A stretch of DNA of 64,000 nt, from contig NZ_PYMJ01000024.1 of assembly GCF_003025615.1 (NCBI RefSeq), positions 31,168-95,167 on the forward strand, written 5' to 3'. Every line of letters starts with the position of its first letter. Positions within the stretch are counted from its first letter, which is position 1. The stretch is from Photobacterium frigidiphilum (GTDB lineage: Bacteria > Pseudomonadota > Gammaproteobacteria > Enterobacterales > Vibrionaceae). The notes under the pieces are model-generated. The model worked only from the letters and a program-made list of their open reading frames with translations. It was not told the DNA's origin and searched no databases. The position numbers were made by a program, and so were the translations under genes. This document shows positions 35,298-44,278 of the stretch, piece by piece.

Positions 35298-36485
35298 TTA
35301 TTTTAGGGTAATACGTGCAAACTTACGCTTGCCTACTTGGTACACAGCAGTACCAGCAGCAGGAATAAGCTTAGTATCTTCAATCTTGTTACCATCAATC
35401 TTCGCAGCACCCTGACGGATCATACGCATTGCATCAGATGTTGAATTGACAAGGCCAGCGTCTTTTAGCAAGTTGCTGATTGCAATACCGGCTTCAAATT
35501 CAAGCTCTGGCATTTCTTCAGGCATCGCACCTTTTTGGAAACGATTAATAAACTCTTGCTCAGCAGCATCTGCTGCTGCTTCAGAATGGAAACGAGCAAT
35601 AATTTCTTTTGCTAGCAAAATCTTAACATCGCGAGGGTTTTTCCCGTTCGCCATGTCTTGCTTAAACTGTTCAATCTCTTCAAGTGGACGGAACGACAAG
35701 CACTCAAAGTAGTTCCACATTAGATCATCAGAGATCGACATGATTTTACCAAACATTTCTGTTGGTACTTCACTCACACCAATGTAGTTATGCGCCGACT
35801 TCGACATTTTCTTCACGCCATCAAGACCGACAAGAAGAGGCATAGTCAGTACAACTTGAGGCTTTTGACCGTGTGACTTTTGTAGCTCACGTCCCATTAA
35901 TAGGTTAAATTTCTGATCAGTACCGCCAAGCTCTACATCTGTTTCCATTGCTACAGAATCATACCCTTGTAGTAATGGGTACATGAATTCATGAATCGCA
36001 ATAGGACGACCGCCGTTATAACGCTTTTTAAAATCATCGCGTTCTAACATACGAGCAACGGTTTGGTTAGAAGCAAGGCGAATCATGCCTTCGGCACCTA
36101 GCTCTGATAACCACGTTGAGTTGAACTCAATTTTGGTCTTTGCAGGGTCAAGAATTTTGAACACTTGCTCTTTATACGTTTCAGCATTAGCCAAAACATC
36201 TTCACGTGTTAGCGGTGGACGAGTCGTATTTTTACCCGTTGGGTCACCAACCATACCAGTGAAGTCACCAATCAAGAAAGTAACGTCATGACCAAGCTCT
36301 TGGAAAGTACGTAGCTTATTAAGAATGACTGTATGGCCCAAGTGAATATCAGGCGCTGTTGGATCGGCACCTAGCTTGATTCGTAATGGACGGTTTTCTT
36401 TTAATTTAGCAATCAGCTCTTCTTCTGGAATCAGCTCATCAATACCGCGCTTAATCTCAGCTAAAGCTTGTTCAATGCTGGCCAT
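35298..36485 (-). CDS. tyrS: Tyrosyl-tRNA synthetase (TyrZ-like clade)
   Basis: This 395-aa class I synthetase charges tRNA-Tyr. The HIGH-type motif is HLGH (DPTAPDIHLGHTVIL, about residue 42), and the KMSKS motif is intact as KKMSKSAHN (about 229-237). An S4-like RNA-binding domain ends the protein (about 330-395). Its length and intact KMSKS place it in the TyrZ-like group rather than with the 424-aa E. coli TyrS, which has KFGKT. A second tyrS elsewhere in the genome is possible. It is divergent from the M23 peptidase gene. Confidence 0.95.
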   Translation of the reverse strand: MASIEQALAEIKRGIDELIPEEELIAKLKENRPLRIKLGADPTAPDIHLGHTVILNKLRTFQELGHDVTFLIGDFTGMVGDPTGKNTTRPPLTREDVLANAETYKEQVFKILDPAKTKIEFNSTWLSELGAEGMIRLASNQTVARMLERDDFKKRYNGGRPIAIHEFMYPLLQGYDSVAMETDVELGGTDQKFNLLMGRELQKSHGQKPQVVLTMPLLVGLDGVKKMSKSAHNYIGVSEVPTEMFGKIMSISDDLMWNYFECLSFRPLEEIEQFKQDMANGKNPRDVKILLAKEIIARFHSEAAADAAEQEFINRFQKGAMPEEMPELEFEAGIAISNLLKDAGLVNSTSDAMRMIRQGAAKIDGNKIEDTKLIPAAGTAVYQVGKRKFARITLK

Positions 36486-36611
36486 TCTTGTTTGCTCCTA
36501 CAGAATTGGCAAAAAAGTCATAATCAACCATCTTACTTGAATAGAGATGTTTTTTGAAACCAGTTAGACTAAGCGCTGTCTTATTTTTTCCTTTATATTA
36601 AAAAAATACCA

Positions 36612-37937
36612 ATGCTAGTATCAAAACTTACAAAATTGCCAAGGATGCATCAAATTCTCATAGCTCTCATCAGTGCTGCTGTGATAGTGCTGATCCTGCT
36701 GCCTATGCCTAAGAAAGCAGATCAAATGGATCGTAAATTTGAAATTGGTAAAGTATATCCACTTGAAATCAACCTTGAGCCCAATCAACTTCGTCCTGCT
36801 CAAGAAGATGACCGCCCTAATATCCCTGCATTAACATGGAAAAAACACCAAGTTGCATCCGGTGAAAGTCTCGCTGTGGTCTTTAACAAGATAGGGTTAA
36901 GCTCAAGCACACTTCATCGTTTAATCAATGCTGATGAAGGTACCAAAGAGCTCACCGCATTACGTCCGGGTGATACATTTCAATTTGGTATCGATGACAA
37001 AAATGAGCTAATTCAGCTTATTCAACCCAAAAGTCCGACAGAAAAGCTCATCATTACCCGTGCTGGCGACACCTTTAAATCTAACATTGAAAAGAAAAAA
37101 GTAGACACTCAACTCAATTTTGCTCAAGCCACCATTACTTCAAGTTTTTGGAATGCAGCAGATAGAGCCGGTTTAACTGCCAATCAAATCATGGAGATTG
37201 CAGGGATCTTTGGCTGGGATATCGACTTTGCATTAGATATTCGAGAAGGCGATACTTTCTCGGTACTATTTGAAGAACGTTTTGTAGAAGGCGAGCAAAT
37301 TGGCCGCGGGAATATTCTTGCTGCAACCTTCTCGAATTTAGGTCAAACCTTTACCGCTGTTCGTAGTGAAGATGGAAAATATTACGATCAAAATGGCAGT
37401 GCCATGCGTAAGGCTTTCTTACGCTCCCCGATTAATTTTCGTTACGTAAGCTCTAACTTCAACCCTAGAAGACTACACCCTGTAACCGGACGTGTACGAG
37501 CACACCGCGGAACTGACTATGTCGCACCAGTAGGCACGCCAATTTGGGCTGCGGGTGATGGCATCGTGATGAAATCAGCCTATAACAAGTTCAACGGCAA
37601 CTATGTGTTCATTCGTCACAGCTCTACGTATATCACTAAATATCTTCACATGACCAAGCGTAGCGTGAAAACAGGGCAACGCGTCAAACAAGGACAAACG
37701 GTGGGCACACTAGGGAGTACAGGGCGAGTAACTGGGGCACATTTGCATTACGAATTCTTGGTAAACGGCACACATAAAAACCCACGAACTGTAAAGCTGC
37801 CGCAAGCTAATTCATTGAAAGGCAAAGAGAAGAGCGCTTTCAAAAAACATGCTAACGACAGGCTTAGTCAGCTAGCACAGTTTAGTCAGCTGATTGCAGA
37901 CAATGGCCCTTTAGAGCAAGGGTCGCATAAAGGCTAA
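36612..37937 (+). CDS. M23 peptidoglycan DD-endopeptidase (MepM/Shy family)
   Basis: This 441-aa murein hydrolase cleaves cross-links between peptides to allow wall growth. A single N-terminal membrane span (about 15-31) is followed by an OapA/LysM-like region (VASGESLAVVFNKIGLSSSTL, about 80-125) and a C-terminal LytM/M23 domain. Zinc ligands are visible as HRGTDYVAP (His and Asp) and HLHYEF (second His), with a further catalytic His in RHSSTYITKYLHM. Length matches E. coli MepM (440). In V. cholerae a gene of this kind (ShyC, as I recall) also neighbours tyrS. The ATG at 36612 has only a weak ribosome site. Confidence 0.9.
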   Translation: MLVSKLTKLPRMHQILIALISAAVIVLILLPMPKKADQMDRKFEIGKVYPLEINLEPNQLRPAQEDDRPNIPALTWKKHQVASGESLAVVFNKIGLSSSTLHRLINADEGTKELTALRPGDTFQFGIDDKNELIQLIQPKSPTEKLIITRAGDTFKSNIEKKKVDTQLNFAQATITSSFWNAADRAGLTANQIMEIAGIFGWDIDFALDIREGDTFSVLFEERFVEGEQIGRGNILAATFSNLGQTFTAVRSEDGKYYDQNGSAMRKAFLRSPINFRYVSSNFNPRRLHPVTGRVRAHRGTDYVAPVGTPIWAAGDGIVMKSAYNKFNGNYVFIRHSSTYITKYLHMTKRSVKTGQRVKQGQTVGTLGSTGRVTGAHLHYEFLVNGTHKNPRTVKLPQANSLKGKEKSAFKKHANDRLSQLAQFSQLIADNGPLEQGSHKG

Positions 37938-37990
37938 CTATCGCAGCTAAATATCGAAAGTTCTTTTCTACCCTTCTTTTTATCGATATA

Positions 37991-38022
37991 AAAAAGCCGT
38001 CATTCATATGACGGCTTTTTTT
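37991..38022. terminator. Bidirectional terminator between the endopeptidase gene and erpA
   Basis: GCCGTCAT/ATGACGGC stem (37996-38003, 38008-38015), loop TCAT, with A-run before and T-run after. Confidence 0.9.
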
Positions 38023-38058
38023 ACACTGTTTGTCTATATGAAGATAGCTAACGGTGAT

Positions 38059-38400
38059 TTAAACGCTGAATGACGCTCCACAACCACAGGTTGTTGTTGC
38101 GTTTGGATTGTTTACAAAGAAACGAGAACCTTCCAGCCCTTCAGTATAATCAACAACACCACCAACTAAATATTGCAGGCTCATTGGGTCAACCACCAGC
38201 GTTACACCACTGTTTTCAATCGTCATATCGCCATCATTTACTTTTTCATCAAAAGTAAAACCATACTGGAAACCACTACAACCACCACCAGTGATATATA
38301 CGCGTAGTTTCAGTTCTGGGTTCTCTTCTTCAGCAATAAGCGTTTTCACTTTGTTCGCAGCTACATCAGAAAAAGACAGCGGTACATTGGCGTCGCTCAT
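38059..38400 (-). CDS. erpA: Iron-sulfur cluster insertion protein ErpA
   Basis: This 113-aa A-type carrier delivers Fe-S clusters to apoproteins such as IspG. The three cluster cysteines are visible: GGGCSGFQYGF in the middle and TTCGCGASF at the C-terminus. Residues AANKVKTLIAEEENPELKLRVYITGGG match the family. I chose the ATG at 38400 over the in-frame one six codons upstream, because GAGAGG lies at the right distance and E. coli ErpA starts at the same place. Its promoter would lie in the short gap after clcA. Confidence 0.95.
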   Translation of the reverse strand: MSDANVPLSFSDVAANKVKTLIAEEENPELKLRVYITGGGCSGFQYGFTFDEKVNDGDMTIENSGVTLVVDPMSLQYLVGGVVDYTEGLEGSRFFVNNPNATTTCGCGASFSV

Positions 38401-38460
38401 TAAAGACCTCTCAAACACATGCGGTAATTAACATGATTATCTAATACCTGACTAACTTGT

Positions 38461-39864
38461 TCAAGTATTGCTCACTTCAGATGGCACTTCATTACGTAAT
38501 TTTTCTTTTTTCATGGTTCTATGCAGTAATTGGGAGTAGATAGGCTTTCCACCCAAGACCTGCGCCAACACTGTGGCACCAATTGTCGTGATGATTAAGG
38601 GTAAGATCAGGTGATAATTATTGGTCATTTCAATCACCAGTAAGATACCGGTTATGGGTGCACGTACCGTTGCCGCAAATAAAGCCCCCATACCAGCAAT
38701 AGCAAACATACCTGGCTCTAATCCTAATTCAGGAAAATACATCTGAACAATAGATCCAAAAAACGTCCCAAATAACGTGCCTAATGCCAGCATAGGCGCA
38801 AAAATACCACCCGGGGCACCAGAGCCAAAACACAACAAGGTCGTGGCAACACGCGCTAAGAATAAAATGAATAACAGGCTAATACTGTATTTACCATTGG
38901 TTGCATCAGGAATAAGGGAAATACCTCCCCCCGTTAATTCAGGAAGATAAAGCAGTAGCAAACCAAAGGTTCCCCCAAGCAAAGTTCCGGTAATTAAATA
39001 GCGGCGACGTTCATTGCGGTGAATACGAATGAATAAATCTTGAGACAGGGTAATTAAGCGATTGAAAAGCACCCCAAAGACACCAAAAAACATGCCTAAT
39101 AACAAAAATAGCCATAATGCTTTTAGCGTCGGCGCATCATATTGCGGCATGGTAATAACGGCGTGCTGCCCCTTAATGCTTCGAAATACAATATTGGCAA
39201 CAACCGCTGAAATGGTGACACATTTAATCGAAATTAAGCTGTAACGAAACTGAGGGCGCATTTCCTCAACAACAAACATAATACCAGCGAGTGGGGCATT
39301 AAAAGCTGCTGCAAGACCTGCGGAAGCACCCGATGCGAGAAGCGCATGGCGACCTTCTTTATCTTTTAGACGAAAAATATCAGAGACCATTCGCCCAATA
39401 TTTCCGCCCATTTGAACGGTAGGGCCTTCTCGGCCTAAAACCATCCCTGAACCTAATGCACCTAAGCCACCAAAAAACTTAACGGGTAATACTCGCCACC
39501 AGCGCACGGGACGCATCTCATCCATCGCCCCTTCGATTTCAGGAATACCAGAACCTGCCGCTTCGGGGGCAAAACGGTTAACTAAGAAGTAGCCAATAAA
39601 TGCTAGCGAAGCACTCACCACAAAAGCCGTTAACCATAGTGGTAATTCACTGGTAATTTCATGCACTAACCATTCGGTACGCTGTTCTGAAACCCAATGC
39701 ACTCCGATTTCAAATAACGTCGCCAATAAACCCGCAATCATACCAACCAATGCTGACAGAAAAAGAACCGATACAGGGGTTTTATCTCGGGATAAAAAAC
39801 GCCGAACAAGGCCACTAGGTTGTAGATGTTCAGGTGCAGGAGTGCCTTGCTTTTTATCAGTCAT
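38461..39864 (-). CDS. clcA: H+/Cl- exchange transporter ClcA
   Basis: This 467-aa CLC antiporter of the inner membrane exports protons in exchange for chloride and helps extreme acid resistance in E. coli. All filter motifs are present: GSGIPEIEGAM, GREGPTVQMGGNIGRM with the gating Glu, GSGAPGGIFAPMLALG, and GGKPIYSQLL with the chloride-binding Tyr. The internal proton glutamate is in VEEMRPQFRYSLISIK. About 17 helices fill the protein. Length matches E. coli ClcA (473). It is divergent from hemL. The start lacks an obvious ribosome site. Confidence 0.95.
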   Translation of the reverse strand: MTDKKQGTPAPEHLQPSGLVRRFLSRDKTPVSVLFLSALVGMIAGLLATLFEIGVHWVSEQRTEWLVHEITSELPLWLTAFVVSASLAFIGYFLVNRFAPEAAGSGIPEIEGAMDEMRPVRWWRVLPVKFFGGLGALGSGMVLGREGPTVQMGGNIGRMVSDIFRLKDKEGRHALLASGASAGLAAAFNAPLAGIMFVVEEMRPQFRYSLISIKCVTISAVVANIVFRSIKGQHAVITMPQYDAPTLKALWLFLLLGMFFGVFGVLFNRLITLSQDLFIRIHRNERRRYLITGTLLGGTFGLLLLYLPELTGGGISLIPDATNGKYSISLLFILFLARVATTLLCFGSGAPGGIFAPMLALGTLFGTFFGSIVQMYFPELGLEPGMFAIAGMGALFAATVRAPITGILLVIEMTNNYHLILPLIITTIGATVLAQVLGGKPIYSQLLHRTMKKEKLRNEVPSEVSNT

Positions 39865-39874
39865 TATTCAGCCG

Positions 39875-39952
39875 TATAATTCTTTGAGAGGGTTGCAGAA
39901 AGGAGTGATGAGTTTGGTAAGTGTCTATCGTAGTTGATAGGCGCATTTTTTT
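39875..39952 (+). ncRNA. Candidate short transcript: orphan -10 box, mini-ORF and terminator
   Basis: A perfect TATAAT (39875-39880, without a clear -35) is followed by AGGAG, a 9-codon frame starting at ATG 39908, and a 7-bp stem (39923-39929 with 39936-39942, one G-U pair). The stem is followed by GCA and seven T. No gene upstream on this strand needs this terminator. It may be a small RNA of about 65 nt or a leader/attenuator for hemL, 150 nt downstream. Confidence 0.35.
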
Positions 39953-40104
39953 ACACTGTGATTGTTGGAAACTAGTTTTCCATCAGTGGTAAAGATAGTG
40001 TTATGTGACTGAGGTAGCGCAATAGAAACTCGCCAAGCGCCCTTTTTTTTCGGTACAATGCGGCAAGTTCAAGCCTGAATCAATTTTGAAAATAGGACGT
40101 CACA

Positions 40105-41403
40105 ATGAGCAAATCAGCTGATTTATTTGCTAAAGCACAAGAAATCATTCCCGGCGGTGTTAATTCACCCGTTCGAGCATTTGCCGGTGTAGGTGGTAGC
40201 CCACTGTTCATCGAACGTGCTGATGGCGCATATATCTTTGATGCTGATGGTAAAGCGTACATCGACTACGTAGGTTCTTGGGGGCCGATGATCCTTGGTC
40301 ACAACCACGTTGCTGTTCGTGATGCTGTTATCAAAGCTGCTCAACAAGGTCTTAGCTTCGGTGCGCCCACTGAAATGGAAATCACCATGGCAGAGCTAGT
40401 CTCTAAGCTTGTGCCGTCAATGGAACAAATTCGCATGGTGAGCTCTGGTACAGAAGCGACCATGAGTGCGATTCGTTTAGCGCGTGGGTTCACTAACCGT
40501 GACAAAATCATCAAATTTGAAGGTTGTTACCACGGCCACGCTGACTGCCTATTGGTTAAAGCTGGCTCTGGTGCATTAACACTGGGTCAGCCGAGCTCTC
40601 CGGGTGTACCAGCTGATTTTGCAAAACATACACTAACATGTACATACAATGACCTTGAGACTGTACGTGAAGCCTTTGCTGCACACCCAGAGCAGATCGC
40701 TTGTATTATCGTAGAGCCCGTTGCCGGCAACATGAACTGCATTCCACCGGTTCCTGGCTTCCTTGAAGGTCTACGTACTATTTGTGATGAATTCGGTGCA
40801 TTACTGATTCTGGATGAAGTCATGACAGGCTTCCGTGTTTCAGAAGGTGGCGCACAAGGCTATTACAACATCCAGCCCGATTTAACGACACTGGGTAAAA
40901 TCATTGGTGGCGGGATGCCTGTTGGTGCATTTGGTGGCCGTAAAGACATCATGCAATATGTTGCGCCTACTGGCCCTGTTTATCAGGCAGGTACACTGTC
41001 AGGTAACCCTGTCGCTATGGCTGCTGGGCATGCATGCCTAAGCGTGCTAACAGAAGAAGGTAATGAGAAGCGCCTGGCGAATACCACCAAGATTCTGGCT
41101 AACGGGTTTAAATCATTAGCAGATAAATATGATATTCCACTGGCTATCAATCAAGTTGGCGGCATGTTTGGCTTCTTCTTTACCGAGAAAGAAACTGTAA
41201 CAAGCTATGCTGATGTGACTAAATGCGATATCGAACGCTTTAAGCGTTTCTTTAACCTAATGCTTCAAAACGGTGTTTATCTTGCACCGTCAGCATACGA
41301 AGCATGTTTTACTTCTCTCGCGCATGGCGATAAAGAAATTGAAGCAACGCTAAATGCCGCAGAACGTGCATTCGCAACATTAGCAGAAGAAGCTAACGCA
41401 TAA
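40105..41403 (+). CDS. hemL: Glutamate-1-semialdehyde 2,1-aminomutase
   Basis: This 432-aa PLP enzyme makes 5-aminolevulinate for haem and cobamide synthesis from glutamate-1-semialdehyde. It opens with KAQEIIPGGVNSPVRAF. The PLP phosphate region is MVSSGTEATMSAIRLARG, and the cofactor aspartate lies in ILDEVMTGFRV. The Schiff-base lysine is in LTTLGKIIGGGMPVGAFGG, and QAGTLSGNP follows. The length is typical (426-432). GGACGTCACA precedes the ATG. A TACAAT (40054-40059) may be its -10 box. A strong terminator follows. Confidence 0.97.
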   Translation: MSKSADLFAKAQEIIPGGVNSPVRAFAGVGGSPLFIERADGAYIFDADGKAYIDYVGSWGPMILGHNHVAVRDAVIKAAQQGLSFGAPTEMEITMAELVSKLVPSMEQIRMVSSGTEATMSAIRLARGFTNRDKIIKFEGCYHGHADCLLVKAGSGALTLGQPSSPGVPADFAKHTLTCTYNDLETVREAFAAHPEQIACIIVEPVAGNMNCIPPVPGFLEGLRTICDEFGALLILDEVMTGFRVSEGGAQGYYNIQPDLTTLGKIIGGGMPVGAFGGRKDIMQYVAPTGPVYQAGTLSGNPVAMAAGHACLSVLTEEGNEKRLANTTKILANGFKSLADKYDIPLAINQVGGMFGFFFTEKETVTSYADVTKCDIERFKRFFNLMLQNGVYLAPSAYEACFTSLAHGDKEIEATLNAAERAFATLAEEANA

Positions 41404-41434
41404 AGATTTTGTTAAGCAAAATTAAGTCATAATC

Positions 41435-41462
41435 AACGCCGCTCATTGAGTGGCGTTTTTTT
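41435..41462 (+). terminator. Terminator of hemL
   Basis: AACGCCGCTC/GAGTGGCGTT stem (one G-U pair) with a 3-nt loop, followed by TTTTT. Confidence 0.9.
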
Positions 41463-41481
41463 CAACAGCTTATACATAAAA

Positions 41482-41583
41482 CTATTGCCAGAAGCAAAAA
41501 ACAAGTACCACGAGCCCTAAAATAATGATGCCAGCCAAGGGGAGTTTACGTTTTTTCTTTGTACCACAATCACAACAGCCCAT
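41482..41583 (-). CDS. Small Cys-rich single-span membrane protein (33 aa)
   Basis: The minus strand carries a 34-codon frame from ATG 41583 to TAG. It begins MGCCDCGTKKKRK and continues as a hydrophobic helix (LAGIIILGLVVLVFCFW), ending in Gln-stop. The design is a cysteine cluster (CCxC), a KKKRK positive stretch and one span, so by the positive-inside rule the cysteines face the cytoplasm. TGGATG upstream is a weak ribosome site. I recognise no family. It was found by reading the gap and is below the usual size limit. It is convergent with hemL and divergent from the AI-2E-family gene. The dense CCxC and sharp charge-to-hydrophobic change favour a real gene. Confidence 0.5.
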   Translation of the reverse strand: MGCCDCGTKKKRKLPLAGIIILGLVVLVFCFWQ

Positions 41584-41725
41584 AGTATTCATCCAATCGT
41601 GTTATTACGAAGTAAGTTTTTGATTAAATATATTATTAATCATGAATTAAGATTGTGATCTTTATTGAAGTGATGCAATTATAAGCAACACCCAATACGA
41701 TGTTAACTGATCGAAGGACTAAAAA

Positions 41726-42811
41726 GTGCCAAAACCATTTAAAGTTGAATCTCGCCACTGGATGCTAATCGTAGCTCTCGGTATCGCCGTATATGCCAGT
41801 TATCGCTTGATAGAACCTTATATTGGTCCGATCGTCATGGCATTTATCATTTCTTTGCTTTATTACCCGTTGCACGCACGAATCGAGTCAAAGATCTCAA
41901 ACAAGCCCAACAGTGCTGCAATACTTTCTTGCATCCTGCTGACTTTTATCATTGTGATCCCATTATTGATCGTATTCTCATCCATTGTGCACCAAGGGAC
42001 CACTTTTTCTAAAGACAGTTACACTTGGTTCTCTTCTGGTGGGGCAAAAGAACTACTTGCTCATCCTTACGTACAAAAAGCACTACTGCTGATTGAGAAG
42101 TGGTCACCGATTGAAAGCATTGATACACAAGCTATTTTACAAAAAATCGCCTCTGCTGCATCAAAGTTTGGTGCTCAACTACTTAACATCAGTGCAAAAA
42201 TATTGGGTGATGCAACCAATTTCGTTATCAGCTTTATGCTAATGCTCTTCGTATTATTTTTCTTACTACGCGATCACGCCAAAATGGTTAACGCGGTTCG
42301 CCATGTACTGCCTCTATCTCGTAGTCAGGAAGACGCATTACTTACCGAAGTTGAACAAGTGGCTAAATCTGCCGTTCTCGGCTCATTTCTCACAGCATTA
42401 GCTCAAGGTTTTGCTGGCGGATTTGCCATGTGGCTAGCAGGTTTCCCTGGCTTATTTTGGGGGTCGATGATGGCTTTCGCTTCATTTATTCCTGTTTTTG
42501 GTACGGCATTGATCTGGCTGCCAGCGACTCTGTATTTATTGCTCATTAATCAGTGGGAATGGGCTTTATTCCTAAGTGGTTGGGGCATTATTGTGGTGGG
42601 ATCTATCGACAACATTTTACGGCCATTATTAATGCAAGGTAATTCAGGCATGAACACCTTACTCATTTTCTTCTCTATTTTAGGCGGCTTACATTTATTT
42701 GGCTTAATTGGTTTAATTTATGGCCCAATTATTTTTGCTGTCACATTAGTACTATTTAAACTCTATGAAGTGGAATTTAAAGACTTTCTTGATCAGCAAA
42801 ATCAGAGCTAA
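41726..42811 (+). CDS. AI-2E/PerM family permease
   Basis: This 361-aa inner-membrane protein has about eight spans and resembles YdiK/PerM proteins. An N-terminal pair of spans (LIVALGIAVYASYRLIEPYIGPIVMAFIISLLYYPLH) is followed by a soluble region, then GFAGGFAMWLAGFPGLFWGSMMAFASFIPVFGT, the family's signature region. A final GLHLFGLIGLIYGPIIFA segment carries the conserved Gly-Pro. Members are variously implicated in AI-2 export or Na+(Li+)/H+ antiport; no substrate can be read here. The start is GTG with AAGGA upstream. It is likely monocistronic. Confidence 0.85.
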   Translation: MPKPFKVESRHWMLIVALGIAVYASYRLIEPYIGPIVMAFIISLLYYPLHARIESKISNKPNSAAILSCILLTFIIVIPLLIVFSSIVHQGTTFSKDSYTWFSSGGAKELLAHPYVQKALLLIEKWSPIESIDTQAILQKIASAASKFGAQLLNISAKILGDATNFVISFMLMLFVLFFLLRDHAKMVNAVRHVLPLSRSQEDALLTEVEQVAKSAVLGSFLTALAQGFAGGFAMWLAGFPGLFWGSMMAFASFIPVFGTALIWLPATLYLLLINQWEWALFLSGWGIIVVGSIDNILRPLLMQGNSGMNTLLIFFSILGGLHLFGLIGLIYGPIIFAVTLVLFKLYEVEFKDFLDQQNQS

Positions 42812-42934
42812 TTCCAGTTCAAACCAGAACAAATAGGTGCTGTCATTAATATGCGGCACCGCTCACCTTTTCATACACGCCATTTTGTGGAACAATTCGC
42901 GCCCTTATTCAGTGATGTATTTTTGAGGCTATCT

Positions 42935-43954
42935 ATGTCTTACACCGCCGCAAGCCAAGTTGTTGCACGTCAGTTAGCGTTTTTTGAAGGCCGAAAGGTA
43001 CTTATTGCAGGCGAGTTAAGCGATGCATATCCAGTAGAATTAGCTAACATTGCACAATCTGTCGCAGTCTTTACGACTAACTTTGGTTACCACAATTCAA
43101 TGAGTCGTCACGACAACATTGACTGCCATTTTGGTGTGCAATTAGACGCGAAGCTCGACATTGATATGTTATTAATTTATTGGCCTAAAGCAAAAGCTGA
43201 AGCTGATTACTTAATGTCGATGTTACTGGCTAAATTTGGCCCTGAAACAGAGATTTGCATTGTTGGTGAAAACCGTAGTGGTGTGCGCAGTGCTGAAAAA
43301 ATGTTCCAACCTTATGGCCCCCTAACCAAATATGATTCAGCACGACGTTGCAGTTTCTACTGGGGACGCTGTGACAATGAGGTTAAACCTTTTAACCTTA
43401 ATGACTGGTTTAAAAGCTACCCGATCAATGTATCAGGTGTCGAACTTACCGTTCGCTCATTACCAGGTGTCTTTAGTCATGGTGAATTTGATAACGGGTC
43501 AAAATTACTGATTAATACCTTGCCATCATTGCGCGGTAAAGTACTCGACTTTGGTTGTGGTGCTGGTGTTCTGGGTGCAATAATGAAAGCCAAGCATCCA
43601 CGCATTGAATTAGAATTGTGTGATATCAGCGCATTAGCAATAGAGTCAGCAAAAGAAACCTTTAAAGTTAATCAGTTAGACGCGAAGTTCACGGCGACTG
43701 ATGTGTATTCTGAACTCAAAGGCCCTTACAATTACTTAATCAGTAACCCTCCTTTCCATGCTGGTTTAAAAACCTTCTATGCGGCGACAGAAAACTTTAT
43801 CGCTCAAGCACCTAACTACTTATTTAGCGACGGGCAGTTAATCATTGTTGCCAATAGCTTTCTCAAGTATCCAGAACTGATTGAACAAAGTTTAGAGACA
43901 TGTAACGTTCTCGCCAATACGAATAAATTCACGATCTATTCTGCAAAGAAATAA
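42935..43954 (+). CDS. rsmC: 16S rRNA m2G1207 methyltransferase RsmC
   Basis: This 339-aa SAM-dependent enzyme modifies 30S subunits. The degenerate N-terminal domain includes IVGENRSGVRSAEKMFQPYGPLTKYDSARRCSFYWGR. The C-terminal catalytic domain has the SAM loop KVLDFGCGAGVLG and the amino-methyltransferase motif ISNPPFHAG. The frame is open from 42851, but I chose ATG 42935 because GAGG sits 6 nt before it and the E. coli protein starts at the equivalent MSAFTPASEV. A hairpin terminator follows. Confidence 0.95.
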   Translation: MSYTAASQVVARQLAFFEGRKVLIAGELSDAYPVELANIAQSVAVFTTNFGYHNSMSRHDNIDCHFGVQLDAKLDIDMLLIYWPKAKAEADYLMSMLLAKFGPETEICIVGENRSGVRSAEKMFQPYGPLTKYDSARRCSFYWGRCDNEVKPFNLNDWFKSYPINVSGVELTVRSLPGVFSHGEFDNGSKLLINTLPSLRGKVLDFGCGAGVLGAIMKAKHPRIELELCDISALAIESAKETFKVNQLDAKFTATDVYSELKGPYNYLISNPPFHAGLKTFYAATENFIAQAPNYLFSDGQLIIVANSFLKYPELIEQSLETCNVLANTNKFTIYSAKK

Positions 43955-43981
43955 CGTATTCTGTAAAAAAGAGAATATTAC

Positions 43982-44014
43982 GCAGGCTGAAAACATTCAG
44001 TCTGCTTAATTCTT
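43982..44014 (+). terminator. Probable terminator of rsmC
   Basis: GCAGGCTGAA (43982-43991) pairs with TTCAGTCTGC (43996-44005, one G-U pair) around AACA; the following T-run is interrupted. Confidence 0.6.
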
Positions 44015-44278
44015 CCCGTTTATAACTCCTTTCCCTCGTTAACACCGTCAATTTTGTGTTTCCGCACACGCTTCAACTTAGACTTACTTGATTACGCGAA
44101 AAAAGCGCCGTATAACTAAGTTGCATAGGATCTTACTGATTAGCTAATGCTATATATGTTTATTTTAACATACATATAAACGTCAAAATCTACTCACCAA
44201 CGACAACTTTACTTAGGCTTTTTTATACGTAGATAGTCGACTTTAATCGGTTCACATACCATACATTCAGGCACAGGA
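44015..44278. other. Upstream region of chiS
   Basis: AT-rich, about 260 bp. A promoter for chiS is expected but no convincing pair stands out. A TATATAT/ATATAAA-rich patch (44150-44180) may hold it. No small gene seen. Confidence 0.35.
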
